Source: Neostethus bicornis
Lineage: Eukaryota > Chordata > Actinopteri > Atheriniformes > Phallostethidae
Assembly (NCBI GenBank): GCA_902685375.1
Contig: LR738559.1
Coordinates: 18,579,001-18,643,000, forward strand
Length of the DNA: 64,000 bases
Reading direction: 5' to 3'
The notes under the pieces are model-generated. The model had not been told where the DNA came from. It saw only the letters and a program-made list of their open reading frames with translations, and made no database searches. Positions 10,729 through 21,300 of this stretch are shown here, in pieces. The stretch's first letter is position 1. Each line of letters starts with the position of its first letter. Both the position numbers and the translations under genes were made by a program.

Positions 10729-11730
10729 CTAATATTTGGTTACATGTCCTTTGGCCATTTTTACTTCAATTAGGCGCTTTTGGTAGCCATCCACAAACTT
10801 CTGGCAAGTTTCTGGTTGAATCTTTGAACACTCCTCTTGACAGAATTGGTGCAGTTCAGTTAAATTTGTTGGCTTTCTGACATGGACTTGTTTCTTCAGC
10901 ATTATCCACATGTTCTCAATGGGATTTAAGTCAGGACTTTGGGAAGGCCATTCTAAAATCTTAATTCTAGCCTGATTTAGCCATTCCATTACCACTTTTG
11001 ATGTGTGTTTGGGGTCATTGTCCTGTTGGAACACCCAACTGCGCCCAAGACCCAACCTTCGGGCTGATGACTTCAGGTTTTCTTGAAGAATTTGAAGGTA
11101 ATCCTCCTTCTTCATTGTCCCATTGACTCTCTGTAAAGCACCAGTTCCATTGGCAGCAAAACAGGCCCACAGCATAATACTACCACCACAGTGCTTGATG
11201 GTAGGCATGGTGTTCTTAGGGTTAAAGGCCTCACCTTTTCTCCTCCAAACATATTGCTGGGCATTGTGGCCAAACAGCTCAATTTTTGTTTCATCTGACC
11301 ACAGAACTTTGTCCATGTGATCAGCAGCAAACTTTAGTCGAGCCTTAAGGTGCCGCTTTTGGAGCAAGGGCTTCCTTCTTGCACGGCAACCTCTCAGTCC
11401 ATGGCGATGCAAAACACGCTTGACTGTGGACACTGACACCTGTGTTCCAGCAGCTTCTAATTCTTGGCAGATCTGCTTTTTGGTGCTCCTGGGTTGACTC
11501 TTCACCCTCCTGACCAGTTTTCTCTCAGCAGCAGGTGACAGCTTGCGTTTTCTTCCTGATCGTGGCAGTGACAAAACAGTGCCATGCACTTTATACTTAC
11601 AAACAATTGTTTGCACTGTTGCTCTTGGAACCTGCAGCTGCTTTGAAATGGCTCCAAGTGACTTTCCTGACTTGTTCAAGTCAATGATTCTCTTTTTCAA
11701 ATCTGTGCTGAGCTCCTTTGACGTTCCTAT
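10729..11730 (-). pseudogene. Tc1 transposase, frame intact but start codon lost
   Basis: This would be a DNA cut-and-paste transposase of about 333 aa; the Tc1 family is usually about 340. It is open from 11730 to the stop at 10729. It has an N-terminal helix-turn-helix region (KKRIIDLNKSGKSLGAISKQ), a GRKRK-type basic linker, and a DDE catalytic core: D in LWSDETK, D in QQDNDPKHT and E in NPIENMW. The last two acidic residues are 34 residues apart (DD34E). The codon where the family's ATG is expected (11728-11730, before GTSKELSTD) reads ATA. A frame-based call would start at the downstream TTG (11698-11700), which is not a plausible eukaryotic start, and no in-frame ATG occurs before the catalytic domain. 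The copy is therefore probably inactive. Confidence 0.85.
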
Positions 11731-11894
11731 TGTAGCGTTTGTGGGTGTTTTTATCCAATGAGCCCTTTTTAAATGGCCTCAGAGAAGTCACCAGCTGTAG
11801 TCACTCATAATCACTCACAAGAAGTTAAGAGGTCAGGCTATGAAGCTCATGTCATTGACACAACTTTCTAAGTCTCCAAAATTGCTCATTCATG

Positions 11895-12118
11895 TTGCTG
11901 TGTGTATATTTTTGACCCAGCTGATTTCGTCACATTTTCAGTTTACCCATAATAAAGTCATAAAAGAATCAAACTTCATGAAGGTTTTTTGTGACAAAGA
12001 AGGATCTGTTCCAATCACTATATCAGAGAAAAATCAGAGTTGTTGAAATAACTGGAAACTCAAGACAGCCATGACATTATGTTCTTTACAAGTGTATGTA
12101 AACTTTTGACCACCACTG
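11895..12118. repeat. Tc1 right terminal inverted repeat
   Basis: Reverse complement of 10503-10726 with only a few substitutions, which implies a fairly recent insertion. Confidence 0.9.
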
Positions 12119-12780
12119 TATATATACGATTATAAATAATCGTGGTTGGCTGGGAAAGACCTTGGGATTTCCCTAGATGAGCCAATGAGGCAAGTCTTCT
12201 AGCTTCTGACCTGACCCCAAAAACATCCTGAAGGGTAAACCCAATGTGAGTTATTGGGTTTTAAGGTGCCTCTTTCGGTTATAACACCATTATATAGATT
12301 TGTGGTATTAGTTACTAAATATTTGAGGGGGTATTAAATTTTAATGTAAGATGACAATCCCCCGGTACCTACACGGACATGGCTTATGTAAGACCAGATC
12401 CAACCAGGACACTGTGTTCCCTGATGAAAGCATTTCTATTCAAATCTCCAAATGTGGCACTCATCCAGAGAATCATTCACCGAGGGTGGACTTGTGTCTG
12501 TTCAGAGAGGAGAAAAAAAAAATGAGGAGCGTGGAATCTGATTGTGTTATCGTGAAGATAACGATGGCTGTGGTACTTTGAGCCAGGTCAATGAAATCGA
12601 AAACAAATAGAGATCAGTGTAGAAGGTCGGATTTACAGTAAAACCTGGATGCGAACAAATGTCGGAGAATAATTTGAGAAATGTCAACGGTCTGAAATTT
12701 TATGTGTAGCCAAAGTTTTGTGAATGATTTAGAATTTTTTTTTCTTCATAACAACATGTGTTGATCAGAAACATTGAAGA
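12119..12780. other. No gene; short block shared in inverse with 13740-13795
   Basis: 12530-12585 (TCTGATTGTGTTATCGTGAA) resembles the reverse complement of 13740-13795. The rest shows no feature. Confidence 0.35.
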
Positions 12781-13208
12781 AGTGTTCCATTCCGTTCCGT
12801 CTTCCACTTATCCGGGGCCGGGTCGCCGGGGCAACAGCCTCAGACGGGAAGCCCAGGCTTCTCTCACCCCGGCTGCATCCTCCAGCACATCCGGAAGGAC
12901 CCCGAGTCGTTCCCCAGCGGGTCCTGAGTCTGCCTCTTGGTGTCCTCCCGGTGGGACGTGCCCGAAACACCTCACCAGCGAGGCGCTAGGAGGGCATCCT
13001 GACCAGATGTTTGAACCACCCCATCTGGCTTCTCTCAACCTGGAGGAGGAGTGGCTCGACACCGAGCTCCTCCCGGATGGCGGAGCTCCTCACCCGATCT
13101 CTGAGTGAGAGCCCAGCCACCCTGCAGAGGAAGCTCATTTCGGCCGATTGTATCCGGGATCTTATTCTTTCGGTCACCACCCACAGCTGTAGATTGTCTT
13201 GTAAATAA
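12781..13208 (-). mobile_element. LINE-A fragment, first of a tandem pair
   Basis: The 3' end is at the left (TTCCGTTCCGTCTTCCACTT). Coding remnants include RIRSRIQSAEMSFLCRVAGL. About 25 bp are missing near 13190, where CACAGCTGT runs straight into AGATTGTCTTGTAAAT. Confidence 0.75.
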
Positions 13209-13223
13209 AAAATTTGCGTGTTT

Positions 13224-13700
13224 TGTTAAATGTTCCGTTTGTTTCGTCATCTTCCGCTTGTTCTGGGGTCGGGTCGCGAGGGCAACAGCCTCAGACGGGA
13301 AGCCCAGGCTTCTCTCACCCCGACTGCATCCTCCAGCTCACCCGGAAGGATCCCAACTCGTTCCCCGGCCAGCTGTGAGATATAGTCTCTCCAGCGGGTA
13401 TGGGGTCTGCCCCTTGGTCTCTTCCCGGTGGGACGAGCCCAAAATACCTCACCCGCGAGGCGCTCGGGGGCATCCTGACCAGATGCCCAAACCACCCCAT
13501 CTGGCTTCTCTCGATCTGGAGGAGGAGCAGCTCAACACCAAGTTCCTCCCGGATGGCAGAACTCCTCACCCGATCTCTGAGTGAGAGCCCGGCCACCCTG
13601 CGGAGGAAGCTCATTTTGGCCGCTTGTATCCGTGATCTCATTCTTTCGATCACCACCCATAGCTGGTGACCATAGGTGAGGGTGGGAACGTAGATTGTTT
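13224..13700 (-). mobile_element. LINE-A fragment, second of a tandem pair
   Basis: Same orientation, starting about 15 bp after the previous copy. The 113-codon minus frame at 13315-13656 covers VIERMRSRIQAAKMSFLRRV to the GRDQGADPIPAGE shadow frame. Both copies share the variant GTAGATTG where others have GTAGATCG. Confidence 0.75.
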
Positions 13701-13914
13701 GGTCTATTTTTGCTGGTTTCGTAACAATACCTGGAGGTTCAAAGTTCTACGATCACCTTTATCTTAGTGATAACACAATCGGATACTCTGCTTCTTGTTT
13801 GTTTCCTCCTTTCTGGATTTCGTGAGTACACAGACGTATACATAAGTACCTTTATGACACGTATCTGTGTCACAGCTTTGATAAACTGAAGGATGTTAAT
13901 GAAAACATTCAAAA

Positions 13915-14028
13915 ATTCAGATCCAAAAACTCCACACAGAAAGGCTGTTGTTTCCAGCTTCGACCTCATTCCGGGACTTGAACCCCTGACCTTTTAGCTG
14001 TGAGGCCACCGTACTAATCACTGCACAG
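13915..14028 (-). repeat. Repeat G fragment (head side)
   Basis: It contains CCAAAAACTCCACACAGAAA and CTTTTAGCTGTGAGGCCACC in reverse orientation. Confidence 0.65.
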
Positions 14029-14049
14029 TTTTTTGTTTGCTTTTTCTTT

Positions 14050-14432
14050 TCCAGGAAGAGCTCAGAGTAGAGCCGTTTCTCTTCCAGATCAAGAGAAACC
14101 AGATGCCCGAGTTCCAAATTTTAAAAAATTGGAACTCGGTTCCCAAATTTGGGCCCGAATTTGGTTCCCAAACCAGATGCCTGGTTCGGGCATCTGGTTA
14201 CAATGCCTCCCGAACACCTCTCTGGTGATGTGTTTCAAGCACGTCCCACCGGGAGGAGACCAAGAGGCAGACCCCAGACCTGCTGGAGAGACTATGTCTC
14301 CCAGCTGGGCGTGGAACACCTCGGGATCCTCCCGGGTGAGCTGGAGGATGCAGCCGGGGTGAGAGAACCCTTAGGCTGTTGCCCCTACAACTCGGACTTG
14401 TATAAGCGGAAGACAACGGAACGATTATTTAT
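14050..14432 (+). mobile_element. LINE-A fragment with 74-bp hairpin insertion
   Basis: It starts at GGAAGAGCTCAGAGTAGAGC and ends GCGGAAGACAACGGAACG. Compared with the other copies, an extra 74 bp lies between an 11-bp direct repeat AACCAGATGCC (14097-14107 and 14171-14181). Confidence 0.75.
14097..14181. repeat. Hairpin-rich insertion flanked by 11-bp direct repeats
   Basis: A perfect 11-bp stem CCGAGTTCCAA / TTGGAACTCGG (14107-14117 with 14129-14139) is followed by a near-palindrome CCAAATTTGGGCCCGAATTT. The origin is unknown. Confidence 0.7.
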
Positions 14433-14450
14433 CAATCCACACCATCGATC

Positions 14451-14800
14451 TAGCGGCATAGTGGCGCAGTGGGTAGCACAGTGGCCTCACAGCAAGAAGG
14501 TCATGGGTTCAGATCGCGGGTGGGGACGAGGCTTGGAACACTGTCCTTTCTGTGTGGAGTTTGCATGTTCTCCCCATGTCTACATGGGTTTTCTCCCACC
14601 CTCCAAAGAGTGCATGCTAGGTTGATTGGCCGGTGCCAAGTTGCCCGTAGGAATGAATGTGTATTGTATGTAGGTCGCCCTGCGACAGACTGGCGACCTG
14701 TTCGGGGTGTACCCTCCCACTTGCCTTGAATCAGCCAGGATGGGTTCCAGTATCCCCCGCAAAACCGTAAGGGATAGACGGATAAGAAGGTGACTGACTG
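14451..14800 (+). repeat. Repeat G copy
   Basis: Full-length-looking, from AGTGGCGCAGTGGGTAGCAC to GGGATAGACGGATAAGAAGG, including the GTTTGCATGTTCTCCCCATG core. Confidence 0.8.
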
Positions 14801-15399
14801 ACCATCTATCTGCCCTGGGTTTGGCCTTTGGGACGTATAATCTGACCTTTTGTGGCCCCTAAGTGAGGCCCCTAAGACACCGGTTTTAAAATATCAAACT
14901 ATCATCTTAACTAGTCTTTTACGATAATAAAGTACCAAATAAACTTGACCAATTTAATCACAAATACATGTTCATGCTTAAAAACATTTCATTCACTATT
15001 TTTTTCTCTGAAATATTAAGTGTTATTCAAACCACCTGCCAGTAGGAGGTGCTGTTTCAATCAGATAATTTGTACTTTTATTTTTCTTAGTTCAATTTTT
15101 TACTGCAAATGGGGAAAAAAAAACAACACAAAAACTTTTAAACATCTGTAATTTCTCACAAACAGTTGTTTATTCATTCACACATCATTTCGTACAGGAT
15201 TTAAGTGTCTTTTAATGTTTTCAAATAAACATGTGAGCAGAATTTTCTTACGTAACATCGGTGGGTGTGTGAAGACAAACATCAGGACAGAAACCTGACA
15301 CCAGCAGAGTGTGTACAATCCTACCAACCCTATTAATCATATAAGTTATTCATTTACTCATAAATAATTTAAAAGTATGACTGTTTTCAAAAGTTAGCT
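14801..15399. other. No feature recognised
   Basis: AT-rich spacer. Confidence 0.35.
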
Positions 15400-16262
15400 A
15401 ACAATAACGATGTGAGTAACAACGGTAACAAAAGTAACAATAACAACAAAAGTAACAACAACAAAACTAACAACAACAACAGTAACAAAAGTAACAACAA
15501 CAAAAGTAACAACAACAACAGTAACAAAAGTAACAACAACAAAAGTAACAACAACAACAAAAGTAACAAAAGTAACGATGACAACAATAGAAACAAAAAT
15601 AACGATAATAAGAACAACAGCAAAACTAACAATAATAACAACAGTAACAAAAGTAACGATAATACCAACTGTAACAACAGTAACATAACAAACAATAACA
15701 ACGTTAACAACGTTGTTGTTAAAGTATTAACAACAGTAACAAAAGTAACAATAATAACAAAAATAACAACAACAAGAACAGTAACAAAAGTAACAATAAT
15801 AACAAAAGTAACAATAATAACAAAAGTAAAAACAACAGCAACATAACGAACAATAATAACAACAGTAACAACAATAGTAACATAACAAACAATAACAACG
15901 TTAACAACGTTGTTGTTAAAGTATTAACAACAGTAACAAAACTAACAATAACAACAACAGTAACAAAAGTACCAATAATAACAAAAATAACAACAACAAG
16001 AACAGTAACAAAAGTAACAATAATAACGTTAGTAACAACAGTAACAAAAGTAAAAACAACAGTAACATAACGAACAATAATAACAACAGTAACAAAATTT
16101 ACGATAATAAAGAGATACAAAACCAACAATAACAACAACGGTAACAAAAGTTACAATAATAACAACAAAAGTAAGAATAATAACAACAGTAACAAAAGTA
16201 ACAATAACAACAACAAAACTAACAATATTAATGGCGGTAAAAAAAACTGATAATAGCAACAA
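15400..16262. repeat. AAC / GTAACA microsatellite, about 860 bp
   Basis: A long degenerate array of AAC, AGTAAC and AAAAGTAAC units. A more complex block TTAACAACGTTGTTGTTAAA occurs twice (15701 and 15900, about 200 bp apart), which shows segmental duplication inside the array. Open frames encoding polyasparagine or polyleucine are by-products of this composition. Confidence 0.9.
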
Positions 16263-16279
16263 TAATAACAACAACAGAC

Positions 16280-17120
16280 AGTCACATTCTTAACCGTCTG
16301 TTCCTTATGAGGTTGAGGGAGTGCCATCCCGACTAATTCAAGACGAGTGGGAGGGTATGTTGAGCCGCATTTTGTAATAACGGTGCATTTTGTAATAAAT
16401 GCGGGCGGGCTGTAATCTGATTGGCTGCTGCATCAGTTCTACAAAGATCATGCGCTGCTTGCATGCTTAATTGAGACAGCCAACAGAGTTCAACATGATG
16501 CCAGGTATGAAAAAACTGTGCCAAATATTATCTGTGTAATTGAATATATGGAAGTATAAAGACATTTTGCAGTTGATCTAAAGTTATGTAGATGTTTTGC
16601 CCTTGATAAGAAATTATATGACTGAATTTAAACCTGCATTGTCCAAGTTATGCTCACTGCATTAAAAACAGTTTGTAAAGTAAAACTGAAATCTATGCCT
16701 CTAAGTACATATTAAAAGTTAATAACTTAAAGCAGGACACATTTGAAGGAAAACTGTGCATGTGCAAAAAAACTACACACACACACACACAGTTTATTAC
16801 AAAATGCACCGTTATTACAAAATGCGGCTCAACAGGGTACACCCCGAACAGGTCGCCAGTCTGTCCTAGGGCTATACGCATGCAACCATATATACACACA
16901 CACACTCATTCCTCGGGGCAAATTGGGAACGGCTAGTCAACCTAGCATGCATCTTTTTGGAGGGTAGGAGAAAACCAGAGTACCCGGAGAAAACCCTTGC
17001 AGACACGGGGAGAACATGCAAACTCCACACAGAAAGGCTAATGTTTCCAAACCTCATCCCCACCCGGGACTTAAACCTGCAATCTTCTTGCTGTGAGGCC
17101 ACTGCGCCACCGTGTCGCCC
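16280..17120 (-). repeat. Repeat G copy split by a MITE
   Basis: The tail part (CTTAACCGTCTGTTCCTTAT) ends at 16357. The remainder resumes at 16835 (GGGTACACCCCGAACAGGTC) and runs to the head near 17120. The whole sits inside the AAC-rich array. Confidence 0.8.
16358..16834. mobile_element. 477-bp MITE with 42-bp perfect terminal inverted repeats
   Basis: Both ends begin TGTTGAGCCGCATTTTGTAA and match inward for 42 bp. The motif GCATTTTGTAATAA occurs twice per arm. A 5-bp direct repeat GGGTA (16353-16357 and 16835-16839) flanks it, and the host repeat is continuous once it is removed. Superfamily not assigned; no coding capacity. Confidence 0.85.
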
Positions 17121-17250
17121 AATAACAACAGTAACAAAACTAAAAATAATAACAAAAATAACAAAACTACAAATAATAACAACAGTAACAAAACTGAAAA
17201 TAATAACAACAGTAACAAAACTGAAAATAATAACAACAGTAACAATTTTA
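17121..17250. repeat. AAC-type microsatellite, continuation
   Basis: Same unit types as 15400-16262, resuming after repeat G. Confidence 0.85.
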
Positions 17251-17633
17251 CTCCCGAAATGAGCTTCCTCCGCAGGGTGGCTGGGCTCTCACTCAGAGAT
17301 CGGGTGAGAAGTTCTGCCATTCGGGAGGAGCTCGGTAGCGAGCCACTCCTCCTGAAGGTCGAGAGGAACCAGATGGGATGGTTCGGGCATCTGGTCAGGA
17401 TGCCCTCTGAGCGCCTCGTGGCGAGGTGTTTTGGGCACGTCCCACTGGGAGGAGACCAAAGGGCAGACCCCGAACCTGCCGGAGAGACTATGTCCCAAAG
17501 TTGAATGGGGAACGACTTGGGATCCTTCCGGGTGAGCTGGAGGATGCAGCTCGGGTGAGAGAAGCCTGGGCTTCCCGACTTAGGATGTTGCCCCCGCGAC
17601 CTGGCCCCGGATAAACGGAAGACGACGCAACAG
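17251..17633 (+). mobile_element. LINE-A fragment inside the microsatellite
   Basis: It begins at CCCGAAATGAGCTTCCTCCG and ends GACGACGCAACAGA, with the AAC array on both sides. It encodes MSFLRRVAGLSLRDRVRSSA before frame loss. Confidence 0.75.
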
Positions 17634-17770
17634 AACTAAGAATAGTAACAATAGTAACAAAACTAATCATAATAACAACAATAACAACCGTAAACAATAA
17701 GAACAACAGTTACCATAGTAACGATAATAAAACAAACAATACTAACAAAAGCAACAAAATATTAACAACA
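17634..17770. repeat. AAC-type microsatellite, final part
   Basis: Shorter, decayed units (AATAGTAACAATAGTAACAA). Confidence 0.75.
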
Positions 17771-18070
17771 ATATACACATAAAAAATTGATAAATACTGA
17801 GGTAAACAAAACAACATGTGAATAAATTAAACTAAATTTAGAATAATTGTTGAACAAATAAACATATTTAATTTAAGATAAATAAAAATAAACTTAAGAG
17901 CAATTATTGATTGTATTCTTTAATAAATGCTTGATGTTTTGAAAACTAAACCCATGCAAACAACAATTTTGTTTCACATTACAAACAAATAAGAATATTT
18001 TGCCCTTGTTTTTTTTTTTTGTTTGTTTGTTTGTTTGTTTTTTGGTTTTACATCTCTATAGGTCCTCTCT
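17771..18070. other. AT-rich spacer upstream of pdk2
   Basis: It has a run of TTTG units near 18020-18040 and no gene. Confidence 0.4.
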
Positions 18071-18300
18071 GTTCCAAGCTGCTTGTAAACAACATTTAAA
18101 TGTATAGATGGACTAGAACAGATGAATAAAAATGATCTACCCAATCAGGATTGGTCAGTTTGTGGGGTAAACACACTGTTCTTTTTTCTGATTGGCTGTT
18201 ACAGTACATATTTCCATAAACAAGCCCCTCCCTCAATGTGAATCGATGCTGTAAAAAAGGGGCTTGTGTCATCTAAGCGCAGAGCAAAGCAAAGCAAAGA
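18071..18300 (+). promoter_or_regulatory. Probable pdk2 promoter region
   Basis: It lies just upstream of the first coding exon. It contains GTAAACA forkhead-type matches at 18085-18091 and 18167-18173 and a weaker ATAAACA near 18216. CCAAT motifs occur as CCAAT at 18141, ATTGG at 18150 and ATTGG at 18191. An inverted pair CAAGCCCCT / AGGGGCTTG lies at about 18221 and 18258. No CpG island and no certain TATA box are seen. FOXO control of PDK genes is known in mammals; control here is inferred. Confidence 0.35.
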
Positions 18301-18324
18301 ATGATCACCTCGTTTTTAGACTGA
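18301..18324 (+). other. Short upstream ORF in the pdk2 leader
   Basis: ATG at 18301 opens a 7-codon frame (MITSFLD) ending at TGA 18322-18324, 31 bases before the pdk2 ATG. It could reduce or regulate translation if the transcript starts upstream, which the sequence alone cannot show. Confidence 0.4.
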
Positions 18325-18355
18325 AAGAAGCAAAAGAACCCCTAAAAAAATCAAA

Positions 18356-21300
18356 ATGAAGTTTGTACGTTTCATAATGAAAAATGCAGCTTTGGCCAGC
18401 GCCCCAAAACACATCGAGCATTTCTCCAAGTTTTCTCCTTCACCGCTTTCAATGAAGCAATTTATTGATTTTGGTGAGTATTGATCTTTTTTATTTTAAA
18501 TCTGTTTAATGCTTTTTTTTTGTGCATGTTTCAGATGTGCAGTAATGCATACTGCTGACTGGGTTGCATCAGATCTGCTGCAGCATTCAGGCCCTGTTAT
18601 AAGTGCTTATAGATGCATTATTACTGTAAACAAGAGTTATACCTAAATATCTAAACATATGTGGGTTATTTATCCTCTCAGATTGAAAATATAACTGTTT
18701 AGAAAATAAATGAGGAGATATTTAATGATTTTTTATGGATTTATGATTCATAATAGGATTTTATATGAAAGAAAAAACAGATTTTTACAGTTAATTATCA
18801 TTCAGATCTGGATAAAAGTGCTTAAAACTTGATTTTAACAATAATATGGATTTGTAATTTAAATCTGATCATCCTAATTTGACCATATCAGTGTTTATGA
18901 ATGAATAATAAAATTTGAGATGCATGTGATTGTTTGAACTCTTAAAAAAGTACATTTTATTTGTGCATAAAATAGGAAATTATTTGTTCCAATTGCAATC
19001 AAAGCCCTAAATAATTACCTTCTATATATTTTAACATGTCATTTTAAATTATTTTATGTCTGGTTTATTGTTGGTTCATATTAAAAAAAGTTTTCTGTCT
19101 ATTTCTATAGAGTTTAGAAATTTATTATCGTCCTTTGTCTAAATTGATTTTTTCTTCTGAGTGTTTTTGGATTTAAATTGGTATAAATTCATGAAGCATG
19201 AAATGATTTGAAATCATGCAAAAAATAATTTATCTAAAGTGGCACCTGAGGTTTTAAAGTTACACCATATTTCATTTTCCTTAAAAGTTTACTATAATTT
19301 TTGGGATTTAATAAGACATCGGACGCAAAAATGTTAAGAAATCCCATTAAAATAGAGTTAAAATGACTTTATTGTAATTTTAAATGCTATTTTGTGCTCA
19401 TTTTTTCGTTCTTGTTCTAACTCAGGTTCAATCAACGCTTGTGAGAAAACGTCCTTTGTCTTCCTAAGACAGGAGCTCCCCGTCAGACTCTCAAATATCA
19501 TGAAAGAAATCAACCTTTTACCAGACAAACTTCTCACAACTCCGTCTGTTCAGTTGGTTCAGAGATGGTAAGTCTACCTGGATAATCCATGACCTCACCT
19601 ATATGATTATAATCTATTATTATCTCCCTTCGCCATTGATTTAACTGAAATATTATCCCTAAAAAAAGAGCAAAGTGTGCATATTTGGGCGTCTTTGTTG
19701 CCGTGTTTAACCCTCATTTGGTCCAAGACGGTGACGGGTGTTATTCGCCGTCGTGAACTGGTTTATTTCCCCTCGTGTTACATCACAATCTGAACAACAA
19801 CAGCAGCCTTTGGCCGTACGGTTGGTGGCGGGATGGGGAGTGGCTGCAGACTCTGAACTTTACCCTAGTTTCTCCTCTAAGACCCACGTGACTCGAGTTT
19901 CTCTGCCACAGACGCTCTTTTCTTTTTTTAGGGGGCTGCAATCTGAGCATGCCCAAACACATCCAGCTGTCTGCAGACCCTCATAACTCACCCTCTCTCT
20001 GCTTCTTTCTTTCTTTCTTTCTGCAGGTATATTCAGAGTTTAATGGAAATTTTGGAGTTTTTGGACAAAAATCCAGATGATCATAGAGTTTTAGGAGAGT
20101 AAGTGGGATTAGATCCAAATTTTGATCCAAACAACCTTCGAAATCTCTTGAAACCTCCACTTCTCCCATCTGTAGGTTTGTAGATACCTTGGTCACCATC
20201 AGAAACAGGCACAACGACGTGGTGCCCACCATGGCGCAGGGCGTCTTAGAATACAAAGAGGTGTTCCCCCAGGATGTGGTCACCAATCAGAACATCCAGT
20301 ACTTCCTGGATCGCTTCTATATGAGCCGGATCTCCATCCGAATGCTCATCAACCAGCACAGTGAGTCAAGATTCCGATTAAAAATTCACTTTTTATTTCT
20401 GTTTTTGTATCTGTTTTCTGTGTTTCTGCATTAAGCGGGGGATAAATGTACCCCCTCGTTATCCTGCTGATCTTAGACACAAATTAAGACTTCAAATTAT
20501 TCCTATTTGTTGTTCAAAATTTCAATTTCAATTTATCTGATGTTTTTTTTCTGAAAATATGATGACAGTAGAAACAAATAAGGAAACATTGGCGGAATTT
20601 GTTTCGGGTACATTCCATGCAAGTATGAACCAAAACATCACGCACCAGATACGATACGAACTGTCCGACCAACGATTAGTCATCAGGGAGTCTTGTGGGA
20701 ACAAATTTTCTTTAATTAGCAGATTAGGTATTCAGTCTGCCTGGAAACTTCCGAAAAAAAGCAAGTTAAAAGCAAGTCGACACGTAGCCGGGTATTTTTG
20801 AAAACGCATATATTTGGATCCGTTTTTGAAAACTCCGGCCGAAGAGGAGATTTTTGAAAACTCCGTTTTTAAAATTGCATTTGGATGTGCAAAAACGGAG
20901 ATTTGCGTTTTTATGCATCACTACCTGCGACAAGTAATGCGCATTATGTCATTCGTGTGCGTCTTTGTTTACAAAAGCATACAGTTGGCAGCATGGATCC
21001 ACGGACCCTGTTGCAGACCCTCTTTTCGTGCCTTTTTGTCCACTCTCAACTGCTCCTGCTTCTCATCGAGGCACAAAGGAGGAGAAATGCGTTGTAATCG
21101 GCGATTATTATTCACATAAGCCTCCCTTCTCCTCCACTCATTACTGCCCTCTACTGGTCTGGCATGCTCATAACCGCACTCAGAAGCGTATTTATACGAC
21201 TTCGTATAGACGCGGATATTTTGAAAGCTGTTAAATGTGGACGCGAGCGTTTTCCTAGAACGGAGGACAGCAGATATTTGTTTTCAAAATTACCCAACTC

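Larger units (their letters stand above)
10503..12118 (-). mobile_element. Tc1/mariner transposon, near-complete (1616 bp)
   Basis: Both ends read CAGTGGTGGTCAAAAGTTTA inward and are flanked by TA (10501-10502 and 12119-12120), the standard Tc1 target duplication. The terminal inverted repeats cover 10503-10726 and 11895-12118, 224 bp each, and differ at only a few positions (for example AAAAAACATTCAT against AAAAAACCTTCAT). Each contains an outer site (GGTCAAAAGTTTACATACAC) and a related inner site (GGGTCAAAAATATACATACA at 10703-10722), which is the IR/DR arrangement of Tc1 elements of the Sleeping Beauty kind. The single transposase frame lies between the repeats on the minus strand. Confidence 0.95.

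Noticed and set aside
13105..13584. 159-codon plus-strand frame over two repeats
   Set aside because: It is antisense to the tandem LINE-A copies and has no independent support.
15387..16274. Long open frames rich in Asn (plus) or Leu/Val (minus), up to 144 codons
   Set aside because: They follow directly from the AAC/GTAACA microsatellite and have no non-repetitive core.
20814..21234. Three overlapping 70-101 codon frames in pdk2 intron 4
   Set aside because: They lie inside MITE-E, are in different phases, and the other MITE-E copies do not keep them open.
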